A stretch of DNA of 32,053 bases from Verrucomicrobiota bacterium (GTDB lineage: Bacteria; Verrucomicrobiota; Verrucomicrobiia; Opitutales; Opitutaceae). The DNA lies in assembly GCA_019136515.1 (NCBI GenBank), contig JAGVUB010000134.1:1-32053 (forward strand), written 5' to 3'. Below are positions 22,506 to 31,807 of this stretch, one piece after another (position 1 is the first letter of the stretch; each line of letters begins with the position of its first letter). The translations under genes and the position numbers were made by a program. The notes beneath the pieces were generated by a model. It searched no databases. It had not been told where the DNA came from and worked only from the letters and a program-made list of their open reading frames with translations.

Positions 22506-25223
22506 ATGAACAAGGCACTCCTCTGCATCCGGTTTCTGAAGCCTGCTGGGCTCTTGTTGGCCGCGCTTCTCCTGGCTGCGCCCGCTTTCCCTGCCGACGA
22601 AAGCTGCACGACCTGCGGTGGCGCCGTCACCGTCAGCGGCGACTTCACACACCGCAAAGCCGACACCACTCCTGCGGTCTCCGGCACCGGTTTCAAGCCC
22701 GAGACCTACCGTGAGGAGGTTTATGGCACCGCCTTCACCGTCACCATCGCGAACCTCCCCGCCGGTCGCTACACCGTCGAGATCGGCGCGGTTGAAACCT
22801 TCTTCAAGACACCGGGCGAGACCGTGTTCGACGTCCGCGCCGGCGATGTCGTGCTCGCCAAGGACTTCGATCCGGTCGCCGTCGCCGGCGGGCCCTTCCT
22901 CCTCGCCACGATCAAGGGCACCGTCGAGAAACCCGACGACGCCCTGCGCGGCCCGATGCGCCTGACGTTCGTCGCGAGCAAGGCACACGCGAAATTCCAC
23001 ACCATCACCATCCGCGACCAGTCCGGCGCCTCCGTGCTGGCCTTCGCCGCCAACGAGCTCGCCGACGTCTACTCGGCGCAGGCGTCGCAGGTGCCCGAGA
23101 TCAAGGAGCCGGCGATCTGGCGTGATCCGTCCAAGCCGCTCCGCGCCCGCGCCGACGACCTCATCCGACGCATGTCGCTCGCCGAGAAGGTCGCCCAGCT
23201 CAAGAACGCCGCGCCGGCCATCGAGCGCCTCGGACTGCCCGCCTACGACTACTGGAACGAGGCGGCCCACGGCGTCGCCAACAATTATTACGCCACCGTC
23301 TTCCCGCAGGGTGTCGGCGCCGCCGCCTCGTGGAACCCGGCGCTCTTCCGCCAGGAAGGCCAGGTCATCGGTGTCGAGGGCCGGGCGAAGTTCAACGACT
23401 ACGCCAACCGCAACAACGGCAACTCCAAGTGGTGGGCCGGTCTCACCTACTGGGCGCCCAACGTGAACATCTTCCGCGATCCGCGCTGGGGCCGCGGCCA
23501 GGAGACCTTCGGCGAGGATCCGTTCCTCACCTCCGAGATCGCGATCGAGTTCGTCCGCGGCATGCAGGGCGACCACCCGACCTACATGACCGCCATGGCC
23601 TGCGCCAAGCACTACGCGGTGCACAGCGGACCGGAGCTCGAGCGCCATCGCTTCAACGCCGTCGTCACCGAGCGCGACCTCTACGACACCTACCTCCCGC
23701 AGTTCGAGCGCCTCGTCCGCGAGGCCAAGGTCGCCGGCGTCATGAGCGCCTACAACGCCATCGACGGCGTCCCCGTCAGCGCCAGCCCCTTCTTCCTCAC
23801 CGAACTCGTCCGCAAGCGCTGGGGCTTCGAGGGCTACATCGTCTCCGACTGCGATGCCATCCGCGACATCTACAACCCCAAGCAGCACGCCTACGTGAAG
23901 ACCGCCGAGGAAGCCGCCTCCCTCGCCGTGAAGGCCGGCTGCAACCTCTGCTGCGGCGGGGACTACAACGCCCTCGTGCGCGCCGTCCAGCTGGGCTTGA
24001 TCACCGAGAAGGAGATCGACCAGGCACTCTACCACACGCTGTGGACCCGCTTCCGCCTCGGCCTCTTCGATCCGGCCGAAATGGTTCCGTTCTCCAAATA
24101 CACCCTCGCCGACAACGACCTGCCCACCCACGGCCAGGTCGCCCTCGAGCTCGCCCGCCAGTCCATCGTGCTGCTCAAGAACGACGGCGTGCTCCCGATC
24201 GACCGCAACAAGTACAAGCAGATCGCCGTCATTGGCCCCAACGCCGCCTCGAAGTCCATGCTCGAGGGCAACTACCACGGCTCCGCCTCGACCCCGATCT
24301 CCATCCTCGACGGCATCCGCCATGTCGCCGCCGCCGAGCTGAAGATCCTTCACGCCCTCGGCAGCCCCGTCACGACCAAGCCCGGCACCGCTCCCTGGAG
24401 TGGCCAGGACAACACCACCGCCCGCCCCGTCGCCGAGCTCAAGGCCGAGGCCCTCGCACTCGCCGCCCAGGCCGACCTCGTCATCTACGTCGGCGGCATC
24501 ACCGCCGGCCAGGAAGGCGAGAGCTTCGACCGTACCGAGATCGAACTCCCGTCCGAACAGTCGGACCTCATCAAGGCCCTTCACGCCACCGGCAAGCCCG
24601 TCGTCATGGTCAACTGCAGCGGCTCCGCCATGGCGTTGCCGTGGGAGGACGAGCACCTCTCCGCCATCGTCCAGGCCTGGTATCCGGGTCAGGCGGGCGG
24701 GCGCGCCGTCGCCGACGTGCTCTTCGGCTTCTACAACCCCTCCGGCCATCTCCCGGTCACCTTCTACCGCTCGACCGCCGACCTGCCGGCCTTCACCGAC
24801 TACTCGATGCGGAACCGGACCTACCGTTACTTCACCGGCTCGCCGCTCTACGCGTTCGGCCACGGCCTGAGCTACACGACCTTCGACTACGCCAACCTCC
24901 GCGTCGCCCGCGCCGCCAAGGGCGCGCTCACCGTCACCGTCGAGGTCGCCAACACCGGCACCCGCGACGGCGACGATGTCGTCCAGCTCTACGCCACGCC
25001 GCCCGCCGCCTCGCAGCCGCAGGAGATCCGCGCGCTGTGCGGCTTCACCCGCGTGAACCTGAAGGCCGGCGAGAAGCGCACCGTCACGATCACCGTGCCC
25101 GCCATCGCCCTGCGCCGCTGGAGCACCGCGAAGAAGGACTATGAGATCCCGGCCGGCGAGTGGACCATCGCCGCCGGCGCCTCCTCCGCCGACCTCCGTC
25201 AGACCGCCAAGATCAAGCTCTGA
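22506..25223 (+). CDS. GH3 beta-xylosidase/beta-glucosidase with N-terminal malectin-like domain
   Basis: 905 aa, open throughout. MNKALLCIRFLKPAGLLLAALLLAAPAFPA is the export signal. A malectin-like carbohydrate-binding domain follows (about 38-180: ETYREEVYGTAFTVTIANLPAGRYTVEIG, ending FHTITIRD). The GH3 barrel runs from about 205 (LIRRMSLAEKVAQL) with YDYWNEAAHGV, WAPNVNIFRDPRWGRGQETFGEDP, AMACAKHYAVHSGPE and nucleophile Asp448 in YIVSDCDAI. The GH3 C-terminal alpha/beta domain (about 560-790) has SIVLLKNDGVLPI and QAWYPGQAGGRAVADVLFG; a fibronectin-like domain (about 820-900) closes it. The AHGV and SDCD blocks match GH3 beta-xylosidases better than glucosidases. Placed to finish xylo-oligosaccharides after debranching. 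GH97 follows by 12 bp. Confidence 0.92.
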   Translation: MNKALLCIRFLKPAGLLLAALLLAAPAFPADESCTTCGGAVTVSGDFTHRKADTTPAVSGTGFKPETYREEVYGTAFTVTIANLPAGRYTVEIGAVETFFKTPGETVFDVRAGDVVLAKDFDPVAVAGGPFLLATIKGTVEKPDDALRGPMRLTFVASKAHAKFHTITIRDQSGASVLAFAANELADVYSAQASQVPEIKEPAIWRDPSKPLRARADDLIRRMSLAEKVAQLKNAAPAIERLGLPAYDYWNEAAHGVANNYYATVFPQGVGAAASWNPALFRQEGQVIGVEGRAKFNDYANRNNGNSKWWAGLTYWAPNVNIFRDPRWGRGQETFGEDPFLTSEIAIEFVRGMQGDHPTYMTAMACAKHYAVHSGPELERHRFNAVVTERDLYDTYLPQFERLVREAKVAGVMSAYNAIDGVPVSASPFFLTELVRKRWGFEGYIVSDCDAIRDIYNPKQHAYVKTAEEAASLAVKAGCNLCCGGDYNALVRAVQLGLITEKEIDQALYHTLWTRFRLGLFDPAEMVPFSKYTLADNDLPTHGQVALELARQSIVLLKNDGVLPIDRNKYKQIAVIGPNAASKSMLEGNYHGSASTPISILDGIRHVAAAELKILHALGSPVTTKPGTAPWSGQDNTTARPVAELKAEALALAAQADLVIYVGGITAGQEGESFDRTEIELPSEQSDLIKALHATGKPVVMVNCSGSAMALPWEDEHLSAIVQAWYPGQAGGRAVADVLFGFYNPSGHLPVTFYRSTADLPAFTDYSMRNRTYRYFTGSPLYAFGHGLSYTTFDYANLRVARAAKGALTVTVEVANTGTRDGDDVVQLYATPPAASQPQEIRALCGFTRVNLKAGEKRTVTITVPAIALRRWSTAKKDYEIPAGEWTIAAGASSADLRQTAKIKL

Positions 25224-25235
25224 CCCCGCCGCCCG

Positions 25236-27251
25236 ATGCCCCTCCTCGCCTCCCGCAGCACCCGGCTCGCCTCTGCGACCGGCGCGCTCCTTCTCACTGG
25301 TCTCGCGCCGCTGACGCTGCCTGCGGCCGAGGAGTCCATCGCCTCGCCCGACGGCCGCATTGTCGTCACCGTCGGCGATACCGCCGGCCTCCGTTACCGT
25401 GTCGCCTTCGACGGCCAGCCGGCGCTCGTCGACTCCCGCCTGGGACTCGACTTCGCCGGCGGCTTCTCGCTCGGCCACGCCGCGACCATCGAGACCGCCC
25501 GCCGCACCGAACACGACTCGACGTGGGAGAACCCGTTCGGCCAGCGCCGCACCGTGCGCGACCATTACCGTGAGCTCACCGTGGCGCTGCGCGAGAAGTC
25601 CGATACGCCGGCGCGCCTCAACCTCATCGTGCGCGCCTACGACCAGGGCGTGGCGCTGCGTTATGAAATCCCGACCCAGCCGGGCCTCGAGGAGTACACG
25701 GTCACCCAGGAGCAAACCGAGTTTCTCTTCCCGACCGACCTCACCTGTTGGGCGGGTAACTACTCGGAGTGCGCCGAAAACCAGTATCCAGAGAAACGGC
25801 TCACGCAGCTCGACACCAATCTCGGCCGGCCGCACGTGCTGCCGCTCCTCGTGAAGTTGCCCAACGGTTTCGCCGTCATCGCCGAGTCCGACCTGCTCGA
25901 CTGGGCCGGCATGTTCGTCACCGCCGCCGGCCCCGATGCCCAAGGCGCCCCGCGCCCCGGCGCGCGCGTCGCCCTCGCCGCCCGCAAGGACGGCCGCGGC
26001 CTCGTCCACGGCCGCGAGCGCCGCGTGAGCCCGTGGCGCACGATCCAGCTCGCCCGCGCGGCGAAGGATCTCGTCGCCAGCGAGTTCATCGCGAACCTCG
26101 CCACGCCCTCCCAACTCGCCGACACCTCGTGGATCAAGCCCGGTATCACCGCCTGGGACTCGTGGTGGACCGGCGTCAACCCGACCCAGCCCGACTTCAC
26201 CGGCCTCAACTCCCGCGGCGACACGCGTTCGCACAAAGAATACATCGATTTCGCCGCCGAGATGGGTTTCTCCTACCAGCTCATCGACTGGTTCTGGTAC
26301 GAGCCGATGAACAACCCGAAGGCCGACCTCACCAAGCCGGCCGCGCATGTCGACATTCCCGGTCTGGTCGCCTACGCCCGCGAGCGCAACGTCCGCTTGT
26401 TGCTCTGGATCGACTCGCACGATCTCGACCGGCAGGGCTTCGACAAGGTGTTCACGCAAGTCGCCGCCTGGGGCTTCGCCGGCGTGAAGATCGACTTCAT
26501 GAACAGCGACAGCCAGGAGACCGTGCGCTGGTACGCCGACGTGCTCGCCGCCGCCGCACGCCACCAGTTGCTCGTCAACCTCCACGGCGCCTACAAGCCC
26601 ACCGGCCTCGCGCGCACCTGGCCCAACTACATCACGCAGGAGGGCGTGCTCGGCAACGAGTACAACAAGATCCCCTGGCTCGCCGACGCCTGCACGCCCC
26701 TGCACACCGTCACCCTGCCGTTCACCCGCGGTCTGCTCGGCCCGATGGACTTCACCCCCGGCGGTTTCCTCAACCGCACGAAGGCCGATTTCAAGATCAC
26801 CCAGCCCGCCCAGGTGCTCGGCACCCGCGCGCGGCAGCTCGCAGAGACCGTCGTCTACTTCAGCCCGCTGCTCTGCCTCTGTGATCATCCGGACAACTAC
26901 CGCGGCCAGCCCGGCGTGGAGTTCTTCCGCGGCCTGCCTACCGTGTGGGACGAGACCGTGGTCCTCTCCGCCGAGGTGGCGCAGCATGTCGTCATCGCCC
27001 GGCGCGCCGGCCAGCGTTGGTACCTCGCCGCGATGAATGGCGACGCCCCGCTCACCCTCACCGTGCCGCTTACCTTCCTCGGCAGCGGCGACTGGAAGCT
27101 CCGCGCCTTCGCCGACACCCCCGAGTCCGCCACCACGCCGACCGCACTCGGCGAGTCCACCACCACCGTTCGCGCCGGTGGCTCGCTCACGCTCACCCTC
27201 TCCCCGGCGGGCGGTTACGCCGCCTTTTTGGCTCCCGTAACCACGCCCTGA
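25236..27251 (+). CDS. GH97 glycoside hydrolase, retaining (alpha-galactosidase-like) type
   Basis: 671 aa with an N-terminal export signal (STRLASATGALLLTGLAPLTLPAAEE). The N-terminal beta-supersandwich starts at SIASPDGRIVVTV and includes YDQGVALRYEIP. The barrel (about 300-560) has TAWDSWWTG, YQLIDWFWYEPMN, LLLWIDSHD, and Asp420 in GFAGVKIDFMNSDSQE; this is the place where retaining GH97 members carry the Asp nucleophile, whereas the inverting SusB type uses Glu elsewhere. LVNLHGAYKPTGLARTWPNYITQEGVLGNEY is the best-kept family block. A C-terminal beta domain ends the protein. Substrate is probably alpha-galactoside or a related side chain; this is inference from subgroup. The 12-bp spacing after GH3 and only 35 bp to the next gene indicate one operon. 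Confidence 0.9.
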   Translation: MPLLASRSTRLASATGALLLTGLAPLTLPAAEESIASPDGRIVVTVGDTAGLRYRVAFDGQPALVDSRLGLDFAGGFSLGHAATIETARRTEHDSTWENPFGQRRTVRDHYRELTVALREKSDTPARLNLIVRAYDQGVALRYEIPTQPGLEEYTVTQEQTEFLFPTDLTCWAGNYSECAENQYPEKRLTQLDTNLGRPHVLPLLVKLPNGFAVIAESDLLDWAGMFVTAAGPDAQGAPRPGARVALAARKDGRGLVHGRERRVSPWRTIQLARAAKDLVASEFIANLATPSQLADTSWIKPGITAWDSWWTGVNPTQPDFTGLNSRGDTRSHKEYIDFAAEMGFSYQLIDWFWYEPMNNPKADLTKPAAHVDIPGLVAYARERNVRLLLWIDSHDLDRQGFDKVFTQVAAWGFAGVKIDFMNSDSQETVRWYADVLAAAARHQLLVNLHGAYKPTGLARTWPNYITQEGVLGNEYNKIPWLADACTPLHTVTLPFTRGLLGPMDFTPGGFLNRTKADFKITQPAQVLGTRARQLAETVVYFSPLLCLCDHPDNYRGQPGVEFFRGLPTVWDETVVLSAEVAQHVVIARRAGQRWYLAAMNGDAPLTLTVPLTFLGSGDWKLRAFADTPESATTPTALGESTTTVRAGGSLTLTLSPAGGYAAFLAPVTTP

Positions 27252-27286
27252 AACCTGAACCGCTAAACCCTGAACATATCCAGATT

Positions 27287-28246
27287 ATGCCCGCTACCTT
27301 CCTTAAGCTGACCAAGGCCGCCGCGCTGGCCTCCGTCTTCGCCTTCGCCGCCTCCGCCTTCGCGGAGGATGGCACGATCCTCCCGTTCGACGCCCCGGCG
27401 GAGCCCAACGCCATTCCGCTCGGCACCGGCGGCGTTGCCGACCAGCCGGCGCCCGAGAGCTGGTTCCGCCAGTGGGGTGAGCCCATGGTCCGCAACGTCT
27501 CCGCGGCCACCCTCACGCCCTACTTGCCCGATCCCGCGAAGGCCAACGGTACCGCCGTGATCGTCGCGCCCGGCGGCGGCTTCCGCTGGCTGTCGATCAA
27601 CAACGAAGGCTGGAAGATCGCCAAGGCCCTCAACGAGCGCGGCGTGGCCGCCTTCGTCCTCAAGTACCGTCTCTTCCCCACGCCCCCGACCCTCGAGGGC
27701 CTGAAGGAGTCGATGAACCGCACCTTCGCCGCCGTCACCCCGAAACCGGGCGATCCCGCCACTGCGCCAGCCGCCGAGCCACCCCGCCCGCCGCGGCCCG
27801 ACCTCACCAACCAGCAGACCGACGCCGAGGCCGCCTACGACCTGATCGTCAAGAACGCCAAGGAGTGGGGCGTGGACACCGACCGTATCGGAATGATGGG
27901 TTTTTCGGCCGGCGCGGGCCTCACCATGCATTGCACGCTGCACTCGGAGAAGATGAAGCTGGCCTTCATCGCCCCGATCTACGGCGGCATGGGCGCGGTC
28001 GAAGTGCCGAAGAACGCCCCGCCGCTGTTCACCGCCATCGCCGCCGACGACTTCCTCTTCAAGGGTGAGTTCGGTGTCGTGAAGGCCTGGTTCGACGCCG
28101 GCAAGCCGGTCGAGCTCCACCTCTATCAGGACGGCGGCCACGGCTTCGGTATGGGCTACCCGGGCCACCCGACCTACTACTGGTTCGAGCCTTTCACCCA
28201 CTGGCTCGACCACAACGGCTTCCTCAAGGCCAAGGCCGCGAAGTAA
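27287..28246 (+). CDS. Secreted alpha/beta-hydrolase esterase (acetyl-xylan-esterase-like)
   Basis: 319 aa with signal peptide MPATFLKLTKAAALASVFAFAASAFA; ATG 27287 is chosen for it although the frame is open far upstream. The fold is of the BD-FAE/dienelactone-hydrolase-like type: oxyanion strand GTAVIVAPGGGFRWLSINNEG, nucleophile Ser207 in MMGFSAGAGL, Asp254 or Asp255 in IAADDFLF, His285 in DGGHGFGM. A Pro-rich loop (AAEPPRPPRPDLTNQQ, about 162-180) lies before the nucleophile elbow. In hemicellulose clusters this group is usually annotated acetylesterase; the acyl group cut is not shown by sequence. A strong hairpin follows, so the message may end here. Confidence 0.88.
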   Translation: MPATFLKLTKAAALASVFAFAASAFAEDGTILPFDAPAEPNAIPLGTGGVADQPAPESWFRQWGEPMVRNVSAATLTPYLPDPAKANGTAVIVAPGGGFRWLSINNEGWKIAKALNERGVAAFVLKYRLFPTPPTLEGLKESMNRTFAAVTPKPGDPATAPAAEPPRPPRPDLTNQQTDAEAAYDLIVKNAKEWGVDTDRIGMMGFSAGAGLTMHCTLHSEKMKLAFIAPIYGGMGAVEVPKNAPPLFTAIAADDFLFKGEFGVVKAWFDAGKPVELHLYQDGGHGFGMGYPGHPTYYWFEPFTHWLDHNGFLKAKAAK

Positions 28247-28277
28247 TCGCCGCGACCTGGCGCACTCTTCGTCCCCC

Positions 28278-28315
28278 GACCGGGACCGCCCATCAGCGGT
28301 CCCGGTCTTGTCTCT
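28278..28315 (+). terminator. Hairpin terminator between esterase and second GH31 gene
   Basis: GACCGGGACCGC (28278-28289) and GCGGTCCCGGTC (28296-28307) form a perfect 12-bp stem with a CCATCA loop, followed by a pyrimidine tract TTGTCTCTCCCG. The stem is strong and the U-tract poor. It lies in a 77-bp gap that would also have to contain any promoter for the second GH31. Confidence 0.6.
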
Positions 28316-28323
28316 CCCGTTTC

Positions 28324-30875
28324 ATGCTTCGCCCCTCCGCCTCCCTCTCCCTCCTGACGCTGATCTGTGCGCTCGCGGTCACCGCTCTGCCGGCCGCCGC
28401 CGAGGTCGCACCTCGCAGTGTCGCCCTGGAGATCGACGGCGGCCATCTCACGCTCCAGCCGCTGCTGGACAACGCCGTCCGCGTTCGCTTCACCCGCGAC
28501 GCCAAGCCTGCGGCGCCCAGCCTCATCCTTTCCGAGAACCTCTCCGCGCCCGCCGCCACCGTGCACGAGCCCGCGCAGGAGGTCGCCCTCTCGCTGCCGC
28601 GCCTGCGCGCCACCATCGACCGCGCGACCGGCACCATCACTTTCGCCGACTCCACCGGCCGGATATTCCTGCGCGAACTCGCCGGGTCCCGCCGACTTGA
28701 GCCCGCCACCGTGCAGGGCGATCCCACCTGGTCCGTCGCCCAATCGTTCGATTCCCCCGCCGAAGAATACCTCTTCGGCCTCGGCCAGTTCCAGGACGGT
28801 TTCCTCGACGTCCGTTCCCTGCCGCGCCGCCTCACGCAGGTGAACACGCAGATCGCGATCCCGTTCATTGTCTCCAGCCGCGGTTTCGGCCTGCTCTGGC
28901 ACAACTACGGCCTCACCGAGTTCAACCCGGCCGACGAGCGCATCTCACTCTCACCGGCGTCTGACGATGGCGCCGCGACCGCCGTCGATGTCACCACCAC
29001 CGAAGGCACGCGCCGCGAGGTGCGCCACGAGGGCGTCTTCACCGGCACCTTCACCGTCGCCGCGGGCGGGCGCCAGGCGTTCTTCCTCGATGTCGGCCAG
29101 AAGATGGCGCGTCGCTGGCACGTCGAGATCGACGGACGCACCGTCGTCGACTTCGAGAACCTCTGGCTGCCGCCGACCACAAGCTGGTTCACCGAGCTTG
29201 CCGCCGGCGAGCACACTGTCCGCGTCGTCGGCGTGAAAGAGGATCGGCCTTCCCTGCGCTTCCGCCCCGCGGCGGCGATCACGGAGTTCCGTTCCCCGGT
29301 CGCCGAGGCGCTCGACTACGTCGTGATTGCCGGCCACGGCGACGAGATCACAGCGGCCTACCGCCGGCTGACCGGCGCGGTGCCGCTGATGCCGCGTTGG
29401 GCGCTTGGCTACATCCATTGCCGCGAGCGCTACAAGAGCCAGACCGAGCTGCTCGCCAACGCCTCCGAGTTCCGCACGCGCCGCCTGCCGCTCGATGTGA
29501 TCGTCCAGGATTGGCAGTACTGGGGTCGCCACGGCTGGAACGCCATGCGCTTCGACGAAACACGCGCCTGATGCTCTCGGTCTGGTCCAAGGTCGACCCG
29601 AAGTCCGAGGTCGGCCGCGCGTTCGTGGAACGCGGACTGTTCATCCCCGGCACCGACTGGGTCGATTTCTTCAATCCCGCGGCGTCCGCCTTCTACTGGG
29701 AGAACTTCCGCACCCGGCTCGTCCCGCTCGGCATCGACGCCTGGTGGCTTGACGCCACCGAACCGGAAAACGACGACCTCGCCGGCCGCCGCACGCACCT
29801 CGGGGCAGGGGAGACGGTGCGCAACATCTACCCGCTCCTAGTGAGCCGCACCGCCTACGAGGGCCTTCGCCGCGACGCCCCCGAGCGCCGCGCCTTCATC
29901 CTCACGCGCAGCGCCTTCCCGGGCCAACAACGCTACGCCTCCGCCACCTGGTCCGGCGACATCGGCCACAGTTGGGAGACGCTGCGCCGCCAGGTCGCAG
30001 CCGGCCTCAACTACGTTGTCACCGGCCTGCCGTGGTGGACGACCGACACCGGCGGGTTCTTCCGCCCCGGCGCGGGCCAGTACACGAGCGTCGAATACCG
30101 CGAACGTTTCCTGCGCTGGCTCCAGTTCTCGACCTTCACGCCGCTCATGCGCGTGCACGGCTATCAGACCGACACCGAACCGTGGCGTTACGGGGAAACC
30201 TTCGAGGCCGAGACTCGCCGCTGGCTCGAACTGCGCTACCGGCTGCTGCCCTACACCTACAGCGAGGCCGCGCGCGTGACCTTCGCCGGCTCCACGCTCA
30301 TGCGCCCGTTCGTGCTCGATTTCCCGGGCGACAAACAAGCACTCGACCAGAACGCAGAGTTTCTGTTCGGCCGCGCGCTCCTTGTCGCGCCGGTCCTCGC
30401 TCCCGGCGTCGCGGAGTGGCCCGTCTACCTCCCGGAGAATCCAGGTGGCTGGTACGATTTCTGGACCGGCGGCCACACCGACGGCGGTCGCACGCTCCAA
30501 GTCGCCGCACCGCTCGAACGCGTGCCGCTCTTCGTGCGCGCCGGCTCCATCCTGCCGCTCGGCCCGGTCGTGCAACACACCAGCGAACAGCCCGCCGCGC
30601 CCCTCGAGCTTCGCATCTACCCCGGCGCCAACGCCACGTTCACCCTCTACGACGACGACGGCGAAACCTACGCTTACGAACACGGCGAACGCGCCACCTG
30701 CGAACTCACCTGGGACGACGCCGCACGCACCCTTCGCCTCGGCGCCCGCCAAGGCTCCTTCCCGGGCATGGCGCCAACCCGCCGTTTCGATGTGCGCCTC
30801 TGCGGCACCGGCCAACCGGCGCCGAGCCGTGCGATCACGTACGACGGCACTGCGCAGACCGTCACGTTTCCGTGA
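28324..30875 (+). pseudogene. Second GH31 hydrolase with PA14 inserted in the N-terminal domain, internal deletion and frameshift
   Basis: Frame 1 starts at ATG 28324 with signal peptide MLRPSASLSLLTLICALAVTALPAAA. It carries the N-terminal beta-sandwich (FGLGQFQDGFLDVR), a PA14-like insertion (about 29010-29280: TRREVRHEGVFTGTFTVAAGG, DVGQKMARRWHVEIDGRTVVDFENLW) and the barrel start to QDWQYWGRHGWNAMRFDETR, then hits TGA at 29569-29571. Another frame resumes at RLMLSVWSKVDPKSEVG and is open to 30875. It holds the nucleophile Asp (WWLDATEPE, codon 29751) and the acid/base Asp (WSGDIGHSW, codon 29958). Relatives have about 16-17 residues (YPDP-type to NA) between DETR and RLML. The net loss is 3k+1 nt, probably about 49. 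The WLDATEPE motif fits alpha-xylosidase/alpha-glucosidase members. Intact it would pair with the GH31 at 15295. Confidence 0.84.
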
Positions 30876-30922
30876 CGCCGGTCACCTCGCCCCTCTCGCC
30901 CAACCGACTCTGTCATCACCCC

Positions 30923-31737
30923 ATGAAACTTGCTCCCTTCCTGCTCCTGCTCTCGCTCGCGTTCACCGCCCGGGCCGAAGACGCCGCCGCGCCCCGCAAG
31001 CTGCCCAGCCCCGAGGACGGCGGCATGTTTGTCGCGCCGCCACCAGCCCATCCCATCTCGCTGCTGCCGGCCCTGCCGGCTCCGACCGACGAGCAGTTCT
31101 ACGCTGAGCGCAACGTGCCGCACGGCACCGTCGAGGTCGTGAAGTACCGCACCAGCGCCAGCGCGGAGAAGCAGATGCACATCTACCTTCCGCCCGACTA
31201 CGCGACCGCCACCGACCGGCGTTATCCCGTCCTCTATCTCGTCCACGGCGGCGGCGAGAACGACACCCACTGGACCAAGAGCGGCTTCACCCACCGGATC
31301 CTCGACAACCTCATCGCCGACGGCAAAGCCCGCCCGATGATCGTCGTGATGCCCGCCCGAACCGCGAGAGCCGCGCCGTCGCCGGCCTCTCCATGGGCGG
31401 CTTCGTCGTCCTCAACACCGGGCTCACGCACCTCGACACCTTCGGCGAGCTCTACGTCTTCAGCTCCGGCTACTGGCCGCGCGAGTTGGAGGTGTTCAAG
31501 GCCAACATCGAGCCGTTGCTCAGCGATCCGAAGATCAACGAACGCTTCGTCCAGCCCATCTACTTCGGCGTCGGCGAGACCGACATCGCCTACCGCAACA
31601 GCATGCGTACCCTCGCCGTCTTCGCCGACCATGGCGTGCGCAACTTCTCCGTGCTCAGTTCCCATGGACACGAGTGGCTGAACTGGCGCCGCTATCTCTG
31701 GCAAACCGCCCAGATCATGTTCCCGCAGGAGCGCTGA
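30923..31737 (+). pseudogene. CE1/esterase-D-like secreted esterase, internal deletion and frameshift
   Basis: Frame 1 starts at ATG 30923 with signal peptide MKLAPFLLLLSLAFTARA, then HGTVEVVKYRTSASAEKQMHIYLPPDY, RRYPVLYLVHGGGENDTHWTKSG (oxyanion region) and RPMIVVMPA near 31353, after which it is foreign to its stop at 31681. Frame 2 picks up at NRESRAVAGLSMGGFVVL with the nucleophile Ser (codon 31390), GELYVFSSGYWP, a VGETDIAY acid region and the catalytic-type His in SSHGHEWLNWR, ending at 31737. The stretch between VVMP and the nucleophile elbow, normally several tens of residues with an F-x-D-L-I-P-x-VE helix, is missing. The family includes feruloyl and acetyl-xylan esterases. Net loss 3k+1 nt. 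Confidence 0.82.
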
Positions 31738-31763
31738 CAGCAGCAGGCCGGCCGCGGGCTCGT

Positions 31764-31807
31764 ACCCGCCACTGCGAGCGGCGCTTCGCTGCCGGAGCGG
31801 GTTTTTT
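31764..31807 (+). terminator. Intrinsic terminator at end of the enzyme operon
   Basis: The outer stem ACCCGC (31764-31769) with GCGGGT (31797-31802) encloses an inner hairpin AGCG/CGCT (31777-31780 with 31787-31790) and is followed by six T (31802-31807). It lies 27 bases after the last esterase stop. Confidence 0.7.

Noticed and set aside
22491..26987. 1498-codon open frame on the minus strand opposite GH3 and GH97
   Set aside because: Its product is Gly/Val/Glu/Arg-rich without any domain, and it exactly mirrors the GC-rich codon use of two well-supported plus-strand genes. Similar antisense frames occur opposite GH115, both GH31s and the sensor kinase.
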